Shown: piece by piece, positions 35,711 to 45,715 of the stretch
Numbering within the stretch: the first letter of the stretch is position 1
How the letters are laid out: each line of letters starts with the position of its first letter
The notes under the pieces: generated by a model
What the model was told of the DNA's origin: nothing
Seen by the model: the letters and a program-made list of their open reading frames with translations, nothing else
Databases searched by the model: none
Position numbers and translations under genes: made by a program
Source: Christiangramia sediminis
GTDB lineage: Bacteria; Bacteroidota; Bacteroidia; Flavobacteriales; Flavobacteriaceae
Assembly: GCF_020552705.1 (NCBI RefSeq)
Contig: NZ_JAJBZG010000002.1
Coordinates: 62,001-126,000, forward strand
DNA length: 64,000 nt
Direction of reading: 5' to 3'

Positions 35711-37714
35711 ATGGAAATTCCTATTCTTCAGGATATTGTTATTATTTTAGGTTTATCCATCGTGATAATCCTGGTTTTTCAACGATTAAAGCTTCCTGCG
35801 ATACTGGGTTTTCTTCTGGCAGGAATAATTGCGGGACCCCATGCATTTAACCTCATTAGCTCACGACATGAAGTGGAACTCTTATCTGAAATTGGTATCA
35901 TATTCCTGCTTTTTGTGATTGGTATAGAATTGTCTTTAAAGGGGCTGGCTTCTATTAAAAAGATCATTTTTGTTGGGGGTAGTTTACAGGTTGGCGGCAC
36001 GATTCTAATTACGGCCGGTATCTCTTACTTTATAGGTTTACCCTTGAATACCTCTATTTTTCTTGGTTTCCTTTTTAGTTTAAGTAGTACGGCGATCGTA
36101 CTTAAATTACTTCAGGAAAAAGGAGAAATGACCACCCCACATGGAAGAATAGGTTTGGGAATATTAATATTTCAGGATATCATCGTGGTACCCATGATGT
36201 TATTTACTCCGCTTCTGGCAGGAGAAACCCCAAATATTCTATCCACGATCATTATAATGGTCCTGAAAATTTTGCTGGTACTGGTGATCGTATATATACT
36301 TGCCCGATTTGTAGCTCCAAAGATCTTTGGATGGGTAGTCAAAACAAAAAATCAGGAACTATTTATTTTAACCGTAGTAGTATTTTGTTTTAGTGTTGCA
36401 TGGTTAACTTCCACTGTGGGACTTTCACTGGCACTTGGGGCTTTCTTTGCCGGACTAATAATTTCTGAATCTGATTACAGCCACCAGGCTACTGCCAACG
36501 TCCTACCCTTTAGAGAGATCTTTATTAGTTTTTTCTTTATTTCGGTGGGAACTTTATTGAACCTGGAATTCTTTTTCAGCAATTTGCTGAATATTTTTCT
36601 CCTGGTGATCGGCGTGATCTTACTCAAGATGTTAGTAGTGGGGCTCACCGTGCTCATATTAAAATATCCGGTAAGAACCGTATTTCTGGCTTTATTCAGT
36701 CTTTTCCAGGTTGGGGAATTCTCATTATTACTCTCCGGAGTTGGAAAGGAAAGTGCTATAATTCCTGAAAATGTTTACCAGTATTTCCTTGCTATATCTA
36801 TTATTACCATGGGCGTTACCCCTTTTCTAATCTCTTCAGCGCCCAGGATCACTTATTCCATTCTGAAAGCTCCTATTCCAGCGGCGGTTAGAAAACGACT
36901 GGATAACATCAAAAAAAGCTCAAAAGCGGAAGAGGAATTTTCAGAAGAAAGTCTTCATGACCACCTTGTTATAATTGGTTATGGGATCAATGGCTCAAAT
37001 ATTTCTAAAGCTGCTAAAAAAGCTGAAATTCCGTATGTTATTCTGGATGCGAACCCTGAGACTTTTAACAAGGCTAAAAAGAATAAGGAACCTATCATCT
37101 TTGGCGATGCCACCAATCTTACGATTTTAAAGCATGCCCATGTCCAGGAAGCACGGGTAATCGTTATTGCTATTTCAGATGCCGGAGCTACCAAAAAAAT
37201 GCTGAGCAGTATCAGGCAATTTACCCAAACAGCTACCATCATTGTCAGAACCAAATATGTCAAGGAAATGGAAGATGTTATTAGGCTGGGGGCTGATGAA
37301 GTGGTACCTGAAGAATTTGAAACTTCTATCGAGATCTTTACCAGGGTTCTTAAAAAATACCTGGTTCCTTTTGATGAAATTCAGGAATTCATCAACCAGA
37401 TAAGATCTTCAGACTACGAGATGCTTACATCCATGAAAAAAAGTCCGCACTCCCCTGCTCTCCAACATCTCAATATTCCGAATAAAGAGATTGTAACCCT
37501 GAAAGTACAGAGAGATTATCACCAGATCGTTGGAAAAAGTATACAGGATTCCGGGATTGGAAAGAATTATCATGTAACTCTTCTGGCAATTCAGCGGGAT
37601 AGAAAATATCTCACGGAGATCTCACCAGATACTACTATATACCAGGGGGATCTGCTATATTTATTCGGCCATCCCAATAATATAAATCATTTAAACAATT
37701 TGCTTTCCTTTTAA
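35711..37714 (+). CDS. CPA2 family cation:proton antiporter with TrkA-N/TrkA-C domains
   Basis: 667 residues. The N-terminal 400 or so are hydrophobic with about 12 helices, beginning LQDIVIILGLSIVIILVFQ and KLPAILGFLLAGIIAGPH, the KefB/KefC/YbaL signature. A cytosolic TrkA-N (RCK) domain starts near 415 with the nucleotide-binding VIIGYGINGSNIS and IIFGDATN. A TrkA-C domain follows (about 575-665). It is expected to exchange K+ or Na+ for protons in the inner membrane, gated by NAD(H) or another nucleotide through the RCK domain. Two short genes, an ABC1 kinase and a peptidase, lie downstream with modest gaps, and no terminator is obvious between. Confidence 0.9.
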   Translation: MEIPILQDIVIILGLSIVIILVFQRLKLPAILGFLLAGIIAGPHAFNLISSRHEVELLSEIGIIFLLFVIGIELSLKGLASIKKIIFVGGSLQVGGTILITAGISYFIGLPLNTSIFLGFLFSLSSTAIVLKLLQEKGEMTTPHGRIGLGILIFQDIIVVPMMLFTPLLAGETPNILSTIIIMVLKILLVLVIVYILARFVAPKIFGWVVKTKNQELFILTVVVFCFSVAWLTSTVGLSLALGAFFAGLIISESDYSHQATANVLPFREIFISFFFISVGTLLNLEFFFSNLLNIFLLVIGVILLKMLVVGLTVLILKYPVRTVFLALFSLFQVGEFSLLLSGVGKESAIIPENVYQYFLAISIITMGVTPFLISSAPRITYSILKAPIPAAVRKRLDNIKKSSKAEEEFSEESLHDHLVIIGYGINGSNISKAAKKAEIPYVILDANPETFNKAKKNKEPIIFGDATNLTILKHAHVQEARVIVIAISDAGATKKMLSSIRQFTQTATIIVRTKYVKEMEDVIRLGADEVVPEEFETSIEIFTRVLKKYLVPFDEIQEFINQIRSSDYEMLTSMKKSPHSPALQHLNIPNKEIVTLKVQRDYHQIVGKSIQDSGIGKNYHVTLLAIQRDRKYLTEISPDTTIYQGDLLYLFGHPNNINHLNNLLSF

Positions 37715-37761
37715 TGTCCCTTAATTTTATAAATTTAGGCACCTAACCATTTCAAGCATTC

Positions 37762-39432
37762 ATGAGCAATACCCCCGATAAGATCAAAAGATATTATAAG
37801 TTCATTCGTTTTATGTTAAAATACTGGAACAGTGATCTATTTCGACAGACCAGTGCTGTGGCCTTAAATAATGAACTTTCAGAAGAGGACGAAGAACATA
37901 AATTCGATCAGACGCCAGAAGAATTGGTAGAGGATTTAAAAGAAATGGGGCCCACTTATATTAAACTGGGCCAGTTACTTTCTACAAGACCAGACTTATT
38001 ACCAGATGAATATCTTAACGCACTCGCGAATCTTCAGGATAATGTTTCGCCGGTTCCCTATGAGGAGGTAAAGAAGATCATAGAAGAAGAACTTGGGACT
38101 AAAGTTTCCAAGGCATTTAAAACATTTGATGAAAAACCACTGGCCAGTGCTTCCATCGGGCAGGTGCATCGTGCAGAATTACATTCCGGAAGATCTGTTG
38201 CTGTGAAAGTTCAACGACCGGGTATTGCTCAAAAATTCATCGATGATCTTGACACCTTAGATGAACTCACAGCGCTTGCGGTAAATCATCTGGAATCGGC
38301 CAAAACCTATGCTATTGATGAAGTTTTTGCTGAGTTAAGAAGGATTCTGTTGAATGAATTAGATTATAAAAAAGAAGCTCAGAATTTAAAGACATTAAAG
38401 AAGAATCTTCAGCAATATGAACATTTGATCATTCCGGCACCAGTAGATGATTACAGCTCCAGCAGGGTTCTAAGCATGGAATTTGTAGATGGAAAAAAAA
38501 TCACATCTCTTTCGCCTTTACGGAAAATGGAAAATGATTATTCTGAACTGGTAGAAGAACTGGTAGAGGCTTACCTTCAACAGATTATCAATGACGGATT
38601 TGCCCATGCAGATCCACATCCCGGAAATATTAAGTTTACTGTAGATAATAAGATCGCCCTTATAGATCTTGGAATGGTGGCCAGATTTACACCTCAATTG
38701 CAGGAGAATCTAATTGAACTTTTATTAGCCATAAGTCAAAGTAATGGTGAGAAAACTGCACATTCCCTTTTGAAAATGAGTGAGCTTACTGAAGATTCTC
38801 AAAAGAAGCAATTTTCAAAAACTGTGAGTGATGTGATCATGGAAAGTGAAAATAGCAGGGCAAAAGATCTGCAAACGGGTAGGATCCTGATTCAACTGAA
38901 TAGGCTTGCCTTAAGCACCCATATAAAACTTCCTGTTGAAATTAATATTCTTGGTAAGATCCTTTTAAACCTGGACCAGATCGTGGCGATGCTGGATCCG
39001 GAATTCGATCTTCGTGCAGCAATTCAAAGGAATGTTCACGAGATCATGAGAAAGAAAATGATAAGTGAACTAAAACCCGAGAATTTCTTTAGTACCCTTA
39101 TAGAATCCAAGCATTTTCTGGAAAAAATGCCGGAGCGAATGAATCAGATCACTGAAAATCTTGCTAATAATGAGTTCAAGATCAAGATCGACGCGATCGA
39201 TGAAAAACGGGTGACCGATGGCTTTCAGAAAGTAGCGAATCGCATCACATTGGGGCTGATAATCGCCTCCATGATCGTAGGAGCATCCATGCTCATGCAG
39301 GTACCTTCCGACTTTACCATCTTTGGATATCCTGGACTTGCCATGTTGTTTTTCCTTCTGGCTGCGGTTGGAGCCATTGTATTAAGTTATGTGATCATCT
39401 TTCGGGATGAAAACTTAAATAATAAGAACTAA
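37762..39432 (+). CDS. ABC1/UbiB family atypical kinase
   Basis: 556 residues. UbiB-family features are YIKLGQLLSTRPDLLP (the KxGQ motif that blocks the ATP site), the alanine-rich loop LASASIGQVHRAEL, the kinase Lys in VAVKVQRPG, FAHADPHPGNIKF in the catalytic loop and ALIDLGMVARF as the metal-binding loop. Two C-terminal membrane segments (about 497-520 and 525-548) are also typical. Relatives assist ubiquinone or menaquinone synthesis or lipid handling, probably as ATPases rather than protein kinases. Flavobacteria make menaquinone, so a menaquinone or membrane-lipid role is inferred. The gene follows the CPA2 antiporter by 47 bp; no functional link is visible. Confidence 0.88.
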   Translation: MSNTPDKIKRYYKFIRFMLKYWNSDLFRQTSAVALNNELSEEDEEHKFDQTPEELVEDLKEMGPTYIKLGQLLSTRPDLLPDEYLNALANLQDNVSPVPYEEVKKIIEEELGTKVSKAFKTFDEKPLASASIGQVHRAELHSGRSVAVKVQRPGIAQKFIDDLDTLDELTALAVNHLESAKTYAIDEVFAELRRILLNELDYKKEAQNLKTLKKNLQQYEHLIIPAPVDDYSSSRVLSMEFVDGKKITSLSPLRKMENDYSELVEELVEAYLQQIINDGFAHADPHPGNIKFTVDNKIALIDLGMVARFTPQLQENLIELLLAISQSNGEKTAHSLLKMSELTEDSQKKQFSKTVSDVIMESENSRAKDLQTGRILIQLNRLALSTHIKLPVEINILGKILLNLDQIVAMLDPEFDLRAAIQRNVHEIMRKKMISELKPENFFSTLIESKHFLEKMPERMNQITENLANNEFKIKIDAIDEKRVTDGFQKVANRITLGLIIASMIVGASMLMQVPSDFTIFGYPGLAMLFFLLAAVGAIVLSYVIIFRDENLNNKN

Positions 39433-39462
39433 ATTATAAAAACCCAGAATTCATAAATTAAA

Positions 39463-40950
39463 ATGAGAAAACTTTCCTTACTAATTCTTCTTTTAGCAAT
39501 CTCAATAATTGAAGTAAAAGCACAAAAAATCGAAATTCCCATAGATACCGCTGTTACTACGCAGCATTCTGTAAATATAAACGGGAAATCTATAGAATAC
39601 ACTGCAGAGACAGGTATGATGCCGCTTTGGAACGAGGACAGAGAGCCTATCGCCAGTCTTTATTATACCTATTACACTAAGAATGGAGTAAAAAATAATG
39701 AAAACAGGCCCCTGGTGATTTCTTTTAATGGCGGACCAGGTTCTGCGTCTGTTTGGATGCATATTGCTTATACAGGACCTCGGGTTTTAAAGATCGATGA
39801 TGAAGGATTCCCTGTACAACCTTATGGCATAAAAGAGAATCCTCATTCTATCCTGGATGTGGCAGATATTGTCTATGTAAATCCAGTAAATACAGGCTAT
39901 TCAAGACCCATTCCTGATGCCGAAGGAAAGGTGGATAAAAAGAAATTCTTTGGAGTGCAGGCAGATATTGAATATTTAGCTGAATGGCTGAATACCTTTG
40001 TTACCCGAAAGAACAGGTGGTTATCCCCGAAGTACCTAATAGGGGAAAGCTATGGTACTACCCGTGTTTCCGGATTAGCTCTGGAATTACAGAACAGTCA
40101 GTGGATGTATTTGAACGGGGTTATCCTTGTTTCTCCTACTGAAATTGGCCTGGATCGGGAAGGTCCGGTAGAAATTGCCAATCGCTTACCCTATTTTGCT
40201 GCCGCAGCCTGGTATCATAAAGTTTTGCCAGCAGAGCTTCAAAGCCAAGACCTTGATGAGCTATTACCGGAAGTCGAGAATTATGCCATCAATGAATTAT
40301 TGCCTGTTTTAGTTAAAGGTGGATTTACAGATGAATCTAAAAAAGAAGAAGTAGCAGAAAAAATGGCTTATTATTCGGGAATCAAGAAAGATGTGATCCT
40401 GCAAAATAACCTGGAAGTTCCTTTCAGATATTTCTGGAAAGATCTACTAAGAGATAAAGAAGGTTATACCGTAGGCCGCCTGGATTCAAGATATCGAGGA
40501 CTAGATGCCAAAGATGCCGGTGATAATCCTGATTATAATGCCGAACTGACTTCCTGGTTACACTCTTTCACTCCTGCAATCAATTACTATTTGAGGGAAG
40601 AATTGAATTTCAAAACGGATCTTAAATATTTTATGTTCGGACCGGTTCACCCGTGGGATCGAAGCGGTAATAACACTGGGGAAAATTTAAGACAGGCCAT
40701 GGCTCAAAATGCAAATCTGGATGTGATGATCCAATCTGGTTATTTTGATGGTGCAACCACTTATTTCAATGCAAAATACTCCATGTGGCAGCTTGATCCT
40801 AGTGGAAAAATGAAAGACCGCCTCAGCTTTAAAGGTTACCGAAGCGGTCATATGATGTATCTAAGAAGCGAAGATCTCAAAAAAGCTAATGATGATCTTA
40901 GAGAATTTATTCAGAATAGTCTTCCTGGAGAAGAAGCTGCGAAATACTAA
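39463..40950 (+). CDS. S10-like serine carboxypeptidase
   Basis: 495 residues with a signal peptide (about 1-20, ending EVKAQ), so it is exported. Peptidase S10 signatures: SFNGGPGSASVWMHIAYTGPR near 85-105, and the nucleophile Ser196 in LIGESYGTTR. The remaining triad members are Asp429 in SGYFDGATTY and His463 in YRSGHMMYL. The enzyme should release C-terminal amino acids from peptides in the periplasm or outside. Ser carboxypeptidases of this bacterial type are poorly studied. The gene's own terminator lies inside the end of thrC, which meets it tail to tail with a 4-bp gap. It may be co-transcribed with the ABC1 kinase 30 bp upstream. Confidence 0.9.
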   Translation: MRKLSLLILLLAISIIEVKAQKIEIPIDTAVTTQHSVNINGKSIEYTAETGMMPLWNEDREPIASLYYTYYTKNGVKNNENRPLVISFNGGPGSASVWMHIAYTGPRVLKIDDEGFPVQPYGIKENPHSILDVADIVYVNPVNTGYSRPIPDAEGKVDKKKFFGVQADIEYLAEWLNTFVTRKNRWLSPKYLIGESYGTTRVSGLALELQNSQWMYLNGVILVSPTEIGLDREGPVEIANRLPYFAAAAWYHKVLPAELQSQDLDELLPEVENYAINELLPVLVKGGFTDESKKEEVAEKMAYYSGIKKDVILQNNLEVPFRYFWKDLLRDKEGYTVGRLDSRYRGLDAKDAGDNPDYNAELTSWLHSFTPAINYYLREELNFKTDLKYFMFGPVHPWDRSGNNTGENLRQAMAQNANLDVMIQSGYFDGATTYFNAKYSMWQLDPSGKMKDRLSFKGYRSGHMMYLRSEDLKKANDDLREFIQNSLPGEEAAKY

Positions 40951-40954
40951 TAGA

Positions 40955-42250
40955 TCAGCTTAATAAATATCCCTTCAGATCTTCATAATTGCTGATTTGA
41001 AGGGATTTTTTTTGTTTCTCCATTAAACTCTGAATAGAATCTGGAATAGCTACTTTATTATTGATAGCTTCTTCAACTGTATTCAGAAATTTAACCGGAT
41101 GTGCAGTCTCTAAAAAGGTTCCATAGTAATCTGGATTTGTCTGTAAAAATTTCTGAAGTCCCAAATATCCAACTGCCCCGTGAGGATCCATAATATATCC
41201 AGTTTCAGAATAGACTTCCCGCATGGAATTTTTCGTCTTTTCATCATTAAAACTATATGCTGAAAACTTTTCCTTTAAATAGGCGTGATCATGTTTAAAT
41301 AATTTCAGGATCCTTACAAAATTGCTGGGATCTCCCACATCCATCGCATTCGAAATGGTAGCCACACTCGGTTTGGTTTTATATTCTTCGGTTTCCATAT
41401 AACTGGTTATTGTGTCATTTGCATTATTTGACGCTATAAAATGATCGATGGGCAATCCAATTTCCCTGGCCATTAACCCGGCACAAATATTTCCAAAGTT
41501 TCCACTTGGGACTGAAAATACCAGTTTTTTATCCATTTTTTGCAATTGCTTATAAGCAAAGAGGTAGTAGAACATTTGCGGAAGCCATCTCGCTACATTA
41601 ATGGAGTTCGCAGAAGTTAGTTTTCGCTCATTTGTTATATCTGAATCTAGAAAGGCCTTTTTCACCATGACCTGGCAATCATCGAAGGTCCCTTTAACCT
41701 CCAGCGCAGTAATATTCTTACCCAAAGTAGTCAGCTGTTTTTCCTGGATTTCGCTAACTTTTCCTTTCGGATATAAGATCACTACATCAATCCCTTCAAC
41801 TCCAAGAAATCCGTTTGCGACCGCTCCCCCGGTATCTCCTGAAGTTGCCACCAAAACCGTAATTTTACCAAGATTTCCTTTTTTGATAAAATATCCCAGA
41901 CTACCGGCCATAAATCTCGCGCCCACATCTTTAAAGGCCAGGGTTGGACCGTGAAATAATTCCAGACTTCCAATTCTATCATTTATCTCTACAATCGGAA
42001 ATTCAAAATCTACCGTTTGATCAATAATATCGATCAACGCGGAATTGGAAATTTCATTTCCCACGAAAGATTTAATTGCTTCAAAAGAAATTTCGGTTTT
42101 GTCCAGGTTCTGAATATTGTTAAAAAAAGAAGCAGGTAATTTATCAATGTTTTCAGGAAAGTATAGCCCTTTATCGGGAGCCAGTCCACGTACCACGGCA
42201 TTTTCAAAATTACTTGTATGTTCCCTATTATTTAAGCTGAAATACTTCAT
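40955..42250 (-). CDS. thrC: threonine synthase
   Basis: 431 residues. N-terminal YFSLNNREHTSNFENAVVRGLAPDKGLYFP is the ThrC opening; the pyridoxal-phosphate lysine is in GPTLAFKDVGARFMAG (near residue 109). ATSGDTGGAVANGF and SANSINVARWLPQMFYYL are further family blocks. It turns O-phospho-homoserine into threonine. Its start overlaps the thrB stop by 4 bp (ATGA). It is the last gene of the thr operon; the convergent peptidase gene's terminator sits in its 3' end. Confidence 0.94.
   Translation of the reverse strand: MKYFSLNNREHTSNFENAVVRGLAPDKGLYFPENIDKLPASFFNNIQNLDKTEISFEAIKSFVGNEISNSALIDIIDQTVDFEFPIVEINDRIGSLELFHGPTLAFKDVGARFMAGSLGYFIKKGNLGKITVLVATSGDTGGAVANGFLGVEGIDVVILYPKGKVSEIQEKQLTTLGKNITALEVKGTFDDCQVMVKKAFLDSDITNERKLTSANSINVARWLPQMFYYLFAYKQLQKMDKKLVFSVPSGNFGNICAGLMAREIGLPIDHFIASNNANDTITSYMETEEYKTKPSVATISNAMDVGDPSNFVRILKLFKHDHAYLKEKFSAYSFNDEKTKNSMREVYSETGYIMDPHGAVGYLGLQKFLQTNPDYYGTFLETAHPVKFLNTVEEAINNKVAIPDSIQSLMEKQKKSLQISNYEDLKGYLLS
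40969..41014 (+). terminator. intrinsic terminator embedded in the 3' end of thrC
   Basis: ATCCCTTCA (40969-40977) and TGAAGGGAT (40998-41006) form a perfect 9-bp stem, followed by a T run to 41013. It terminates the plus-strand peptidase transcript, but every base also codes for the last residues of the minus-strand thrC (40955-42250). Confidence 0.8.
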
Positions 42251-43167
42251 AATACTTTCACTCCTTTTTTATTGATTCCCGATAAATGCAGATCAAAGTC
42301 AATAGATTTATCTGAATAAAACTCCTTCATAGCATTTTTAACTTTCAATGCAGTTTGATCTCCCTTACATAAAGCGTAAACAGAAGGTCCCGAACCAGAT
42401 ATACCAAAGCCCAGAGCGCCATTTTCAGCCGTTAATTTCTTCAATTCCTGGAAATAAGGAATTAAAATCGACCTAACCGGTTCTACAATTTCATCCTGAA
42501 GGCTTCTTCCCAGCAGTTCATAATCTTCTGTGTAAAGCGCACTGACCAGAGCACCCAGGTTTCCCCATTGATTAATGGCTGATTTTAAACTTACATTTTG
42601 TTTGATGATGGAACGGGAATCTTTCGTTTTAATTTCTATCATAGGGTGTAGCACCACTACCTTTAATTCTGGTGGAACAGGTAAACTAAGTACCTCTAAG
42701 GGACAATAACTTCTTACCAGGCTGAAACCTCCTAACAGGGCTGGGGCAACATTATCTGCATGCGCATTCCCACTTGCTAACAACTCCCCCTGCATTGCAA
42801 AAGAAATCAGTTGGTTGGAACTAAAAGGTTCTCCCAGGATCTTGTTAACGGCAAAAACTGCTCCTGCTGAACTCGCCGCACTACTTCCAATTCCACTTCC
42901 GGGTTTGATATTTTTTGAGATCTCAATATCAAATCCCTGTTTCGAATCGATCTCGCCAAGAAGTGCTTTTACCGCAACCCCGGCGACATTTTGATCAGCT
43001 TCCATTGGTAATTCCTGACCGGAAACTTTTGTAATTCGAATCTTATTAAGATCATTTTTTTTAATGAGCATTTCATCCCCAACTGAATCAAGACAGCAGC
43101 CTAGAACATCAAATCCGCAGGAAAGATTGGCCACTGTGGCCGGAGCAAAAACTTTGATCTGTTCCAT
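42247..43167 (-). CDS. thrB: homoserine kinase
   Basis: 306 residues, a GHMP-family kinase of the normal length. VFAPATVANLSCGFDVLG opens the protein, the ATP-binding loop is PGSGIGSSAASSAGAVFA near 90-107, and the C-terminal GISGSGPSVYALCKG closes the family pattern. It phosphorylates homoserine, the branch step to threonine. The start is 2 bp after the thrA stop, and it overlaps thrC by 4 bp, so the three genes are tightly coupled. No regulatory domain is attached; control is expected through thrA and the leader upstream of it. Confidence 0.94.
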   Translation of the reverse strand: MEQIKVFAPATVANLSCGFDVLGCCLDSVGDEMLIKKNDLNKIRITKVSGQELPMEADQNVAGVAVKALLGEIDSKQGFDIEISKNIKPGSGIGSSAASSAGAVFAVNKILGEPFSSNQLISFAMQGELLASGNAHADNVAPALLGGFSLVRSYCPLEVLSLPVPPELKVVVLHPMIEIKTKDSRSIIKQNVSLKSAINQWGNLGALVSALYTEDYELLGRSLQDEIVEPVRSILIPYFQELKKLTAENGALGFGISGSGPSVYALCKGDQTALKVKNAMKEFYSDKSIDFDLHLSGINKKGVKVL

Positions 43168-43169
43168 AA

Positions 43170-45617
43170 TTATTTCTTTCCAATTCTTATAATATCGGCA
43201 AAAATTCCTGAAGCAGTAACCTCCGCTCCTGCTCCCGCTCCTTTTACTATCAAGGGTTGTTCAGGATAACGTTCAGTAAAGAAGAGCACTATATTATCAC
43301 TTCCGCTAAGATTCGCAAATGGATGTTGTGCCCCTACTTCCTGCAATCCAACTTTCCCTTTACCATCTTCCAGCTGGGCGACATATTTTAATTCTGCATT
43401 ATTCGATGCAGCATTCTGATACATTTTTTTAAAATCTTTTTCGTCTTCTTTCAACAACTCAAAGAATTTCTCATTTGTTTCTGAATTCAGACTTTCCTGA
43501 GATAGAAAATCTTCTCTCTCGATATCTTCCAACTCGAGTTGCAACCCAGATTCCCTGGAAAGTATGAGAATCTTTCTGGCAACATCCACTCCGCTAAGAT
43601 CAATTTTGGGATCGGGTTCGGTAAAACCTTCTTTCATGGCGGTTTCCACAACTTTATAAAATGGCTCGGTTCCATTGTAATTATTGAAAACAAAGTTTAG
43701 ACTCCCCGACAGTACCGCCTGAATTTTCTTTATCCTATCCCCGGAAGCTACCAGGTTTTGCAGAGTATCGATTATAGGTAATCCTGCACCAACATTGGTT
43801 TCATATAAGAATGAAGCACCATATTCCCTGGCGAGGTTTTGTAAATTCTGATAATTCTCAAAGGCATCGGCGCAAGCGATCTTGTTACAGGTAACTACAG
43901 AAATAGAATTTGCCAGGTAATTCTTATACCAGTCTGAAATTTCAGGACTTGCCGTATTGTCGACAAAAATGCTGTTTCTTAGGTTTAGCTCTTTTACTTT
44001 ATCAAAGAATTTCTGTTTATCGGCTTTTTCACTTTTTTCAAGGTTTTCTTTCCAGTTTTGAAGGTCTATTCCATCCTCATCGAAAAGCATTTTTCTTGAA
44101 TTGGAAAGACCCAGAACTCTAACCTTCAGTCTTAACTTATCCAGAAGATATTGTTCCTGCTTTTTAAGCTGATCCAGAAGTTTACTTCCCACATTTCCTA
44201 CACCGGTGATAAACAAGTTCAATTCCTTTGAGGGAACTTCAAAAAACTGCTCATGAAGTGTATTCAAAGCCTTTACCACGTCTTTTTTAGCGATCACTGC
44301 CGATATATTCCTTTCGGAAGATCCCTGCGCTATGGCTCTTATATTGATATTATTATTCCCCAGGGCACTGAACATTTTACCACTAAGACCGTGGTGACTT
44401 TTCATTCGATCTCCTACCAGCGCAATAATGGAAACATTATCTTCAATTTCTACAGGTTTGATCTTTTTGTATCCGATCTCCACCTCAAATGCTTCATCCA
44501 GTGCTTCTTTGGCTTTTTCCGCCTCATCGGCCTTCACCGCGATACAGATACTATGTTCTGAAGAGGCCTGAGTTATAAGCACAACATTAATATGTTCCTG
44601 AAAAAGTATTTCAAAGAATCGTTTTGAGAAGCCAGGAATACCAACCATACCACTGCCCTCAATATTTAAAAGTTTGATGGCATCTATATGGGTGATCCCG
44701 GTAACCCACCTGAAATTCTTTTTACTCGATTTTGAGATCACCGTCCCTGGATCCTCTGGTGCAAAGGTATTTTTAATGTGTATCTCAATATTTTTATCCA
44801 GTAAGGGTTGTAATGTTGGCGGATACAAAACCTTAGCTCCAAAATGGGAAAGTTCCATGGCCTCTTCATAAGAGATATGTTTCAAAGAATACGCCTGCGG
44901 AACTAGGTTCGGATTTGCTGTGAACATTCCGTTTACATCTGTATAAATAAGCACTTTATCAACTTCCAAAGCTCCGGCAATGATGGCGGCAGTAAAATCT
45001 GAACCACCACGACCAAGTGTACTTGGAACTCCCTGATCATTCTTTGCTACAAAGCCGGGAACAATAAAGAGATCGGCTTTATTTTTTTTGAAGTATTCAA
45101 GGAGGTTAGAGTTCGTTTTTTCATAATTCACCTGAACTTTCTCATTTACATTTTTGCAAACGATCAGTTCGCTGGAATCTACCCACAAACTATCAATCTT
45201 CAGACTTTTAAAATATTCAGAAATAATGAGAGAACTTAAGGTCTCGCCAAAACCAGAGAGCACATGTTTAGTTTTATCTGAAAGCTCATTTAAGAGAAAA
45301 ACACCCTCATAAAGGGTTTCAAGTCTATTGAATTGATTTTTCACCTTGCTCAGGATAGCACTTTGAGAGGTAACAGGGATCAAATCTTTAACGGCCTCAA
45401 TATGTCTTTTTTCGTTCTTTTCCAGGATCTCTTTATAAGAGACATCTTCTTTTTCGGCCAGCTCTGCCATTAACAACAGGTCGTTGGTAACTCCGCCAAA
45501 CGCTGAAAAGACACTTACGACTTTATCTTTTTTAAGATGATCTTGGACGGTTTTGGCAACCAGTTTAATACGTTCAGGAGAGGCTAAGGATGAACCGCCA
45601 AATTTCAGGATATGCAT
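43170..45617 (-). CDS. thrA: bifunctional aspartate kinase / homoserine dehydrogenase
   Basis: 815 residues, typical for ThrA. The aspartokinase domain starts HILKFGGSSLASPERI and includes GRGGSDFTAAIIAGAL and the YTDVNGMFTANP loop (to about 290). Two ACT-like regulatory segments follow (about 315-460: IEGSGMVGIPGFSKRFFEIL, LVGDRMKSHHGLSGKMF), and the homoserine dehydrogenase begins near 468 with the NADP loop ITGVGNVGSKLL, then ETNVGAGLPII and GFTEPDPKIDLSGVDVARKI. It catalyses the first and third steps of aspartate to threonine and is probably inhibited by threonine through the ACT region. It is first in the operon, and a putative leader peptide lies 62 bp upstream. Confidence 0.94.
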   Translation of the reverse strand: MHILKFGGSSLASPERIKLVAKTVQDHLKKDKVVSVFSAFGGVTNDLLLMAELAEKEDVSYKEILEKNEKRHIEAVKDLIPVTSQSAILSKVKNQFNRLETLYEGVFLLNELSDKTKHVLSGFGETLSSLIISEYFKSLKIDSLWVDSSELIVCKNVNEKVQVNYEKTNSNLLEYFKKNKADLFIVPGFVAKNDQGVPSTLGRGGSDFTAAIIAGALEVDKVLIYTDVNGMFTANPNLVPQAYSLKHISYEEAMELSHFGAKVLYPPTLQPLLDKNIEIHIKNTFAPEDPGTVISKSSKKNFRWVTGITHIDAIKLLNIEGSGMVGIPGFSKRFFEILFQEHINVVLITQASSEHSICIAVKADEAEKAKEALDEAFEVEIGYKKIKPVEIEDNVSIIALVGDRMKSHHGLSGKMFSALGNNNINIRAIAQGSSERNISAVIAKKDVVKALNTLHEQFFEVPSKELNLFITGVGNVGSKLLDQLKKQEQYLLDKLRLKVRVLGLSNSRKMLFDEDGIDLQNWKENLEKSEKADKQKFFDKVKELNLRNSIFVDNTASPEISDWYKNYLANSISVVTCNKIACADAFENYQNLQNLAREYGASFLYETNVGAGLPIIDTLQNLVASGDRIKKIQAVLSGSLNFVFNNYNGTEPFYKVVETAMKEGFTEPDPKIDLSGVDVARKILILSRESGLQLELEDIEREDFLSQESLNSETNEKFFELLKEDEKDFKKMYQNAASNNAELKYVAQLEDGKGKVGLQEVGAQHPFANLSGSDNIVLFFTERYPEQPLIVKGAGAGAEVTASGIFADIIRIGKK

Positions 45618-45649
45618 AGCTGAAATTGTTTTAAAAAAATTAATAAGAA

Positions 45650-45715
45650 ATTAAAAATATACAGGTGTACGGACGAAAGTTATATAGCAAGGACCCCACA
45701 AGGGGTAATACCTGT
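45650..45715 (-). promoter_or_regulatory. putative thr attenuator hairpins
   Basis: In the minus-strand RNA, ACAGGU (45715-45710) can pair with ACCUGU (45666-45661), and the RNA then runs into AUAUUUUU. Nested inside, ACCCC (45706-45702) pairs with GGGGU (45697-45693). The first arms overlap the leader codons, so a stalled ribosome could block the terminator-like fold. The 6-bp stem and large loop are weaker than a classical attenuator. Confidence 0.5.

Noticed and set aside
44253-44561. 102-codon plus-strand ORF inside thrA
   Set aside because: Antisense to the ThrA regulatory region; composition rich in Phe, Cys and His, unlike the real genes here.
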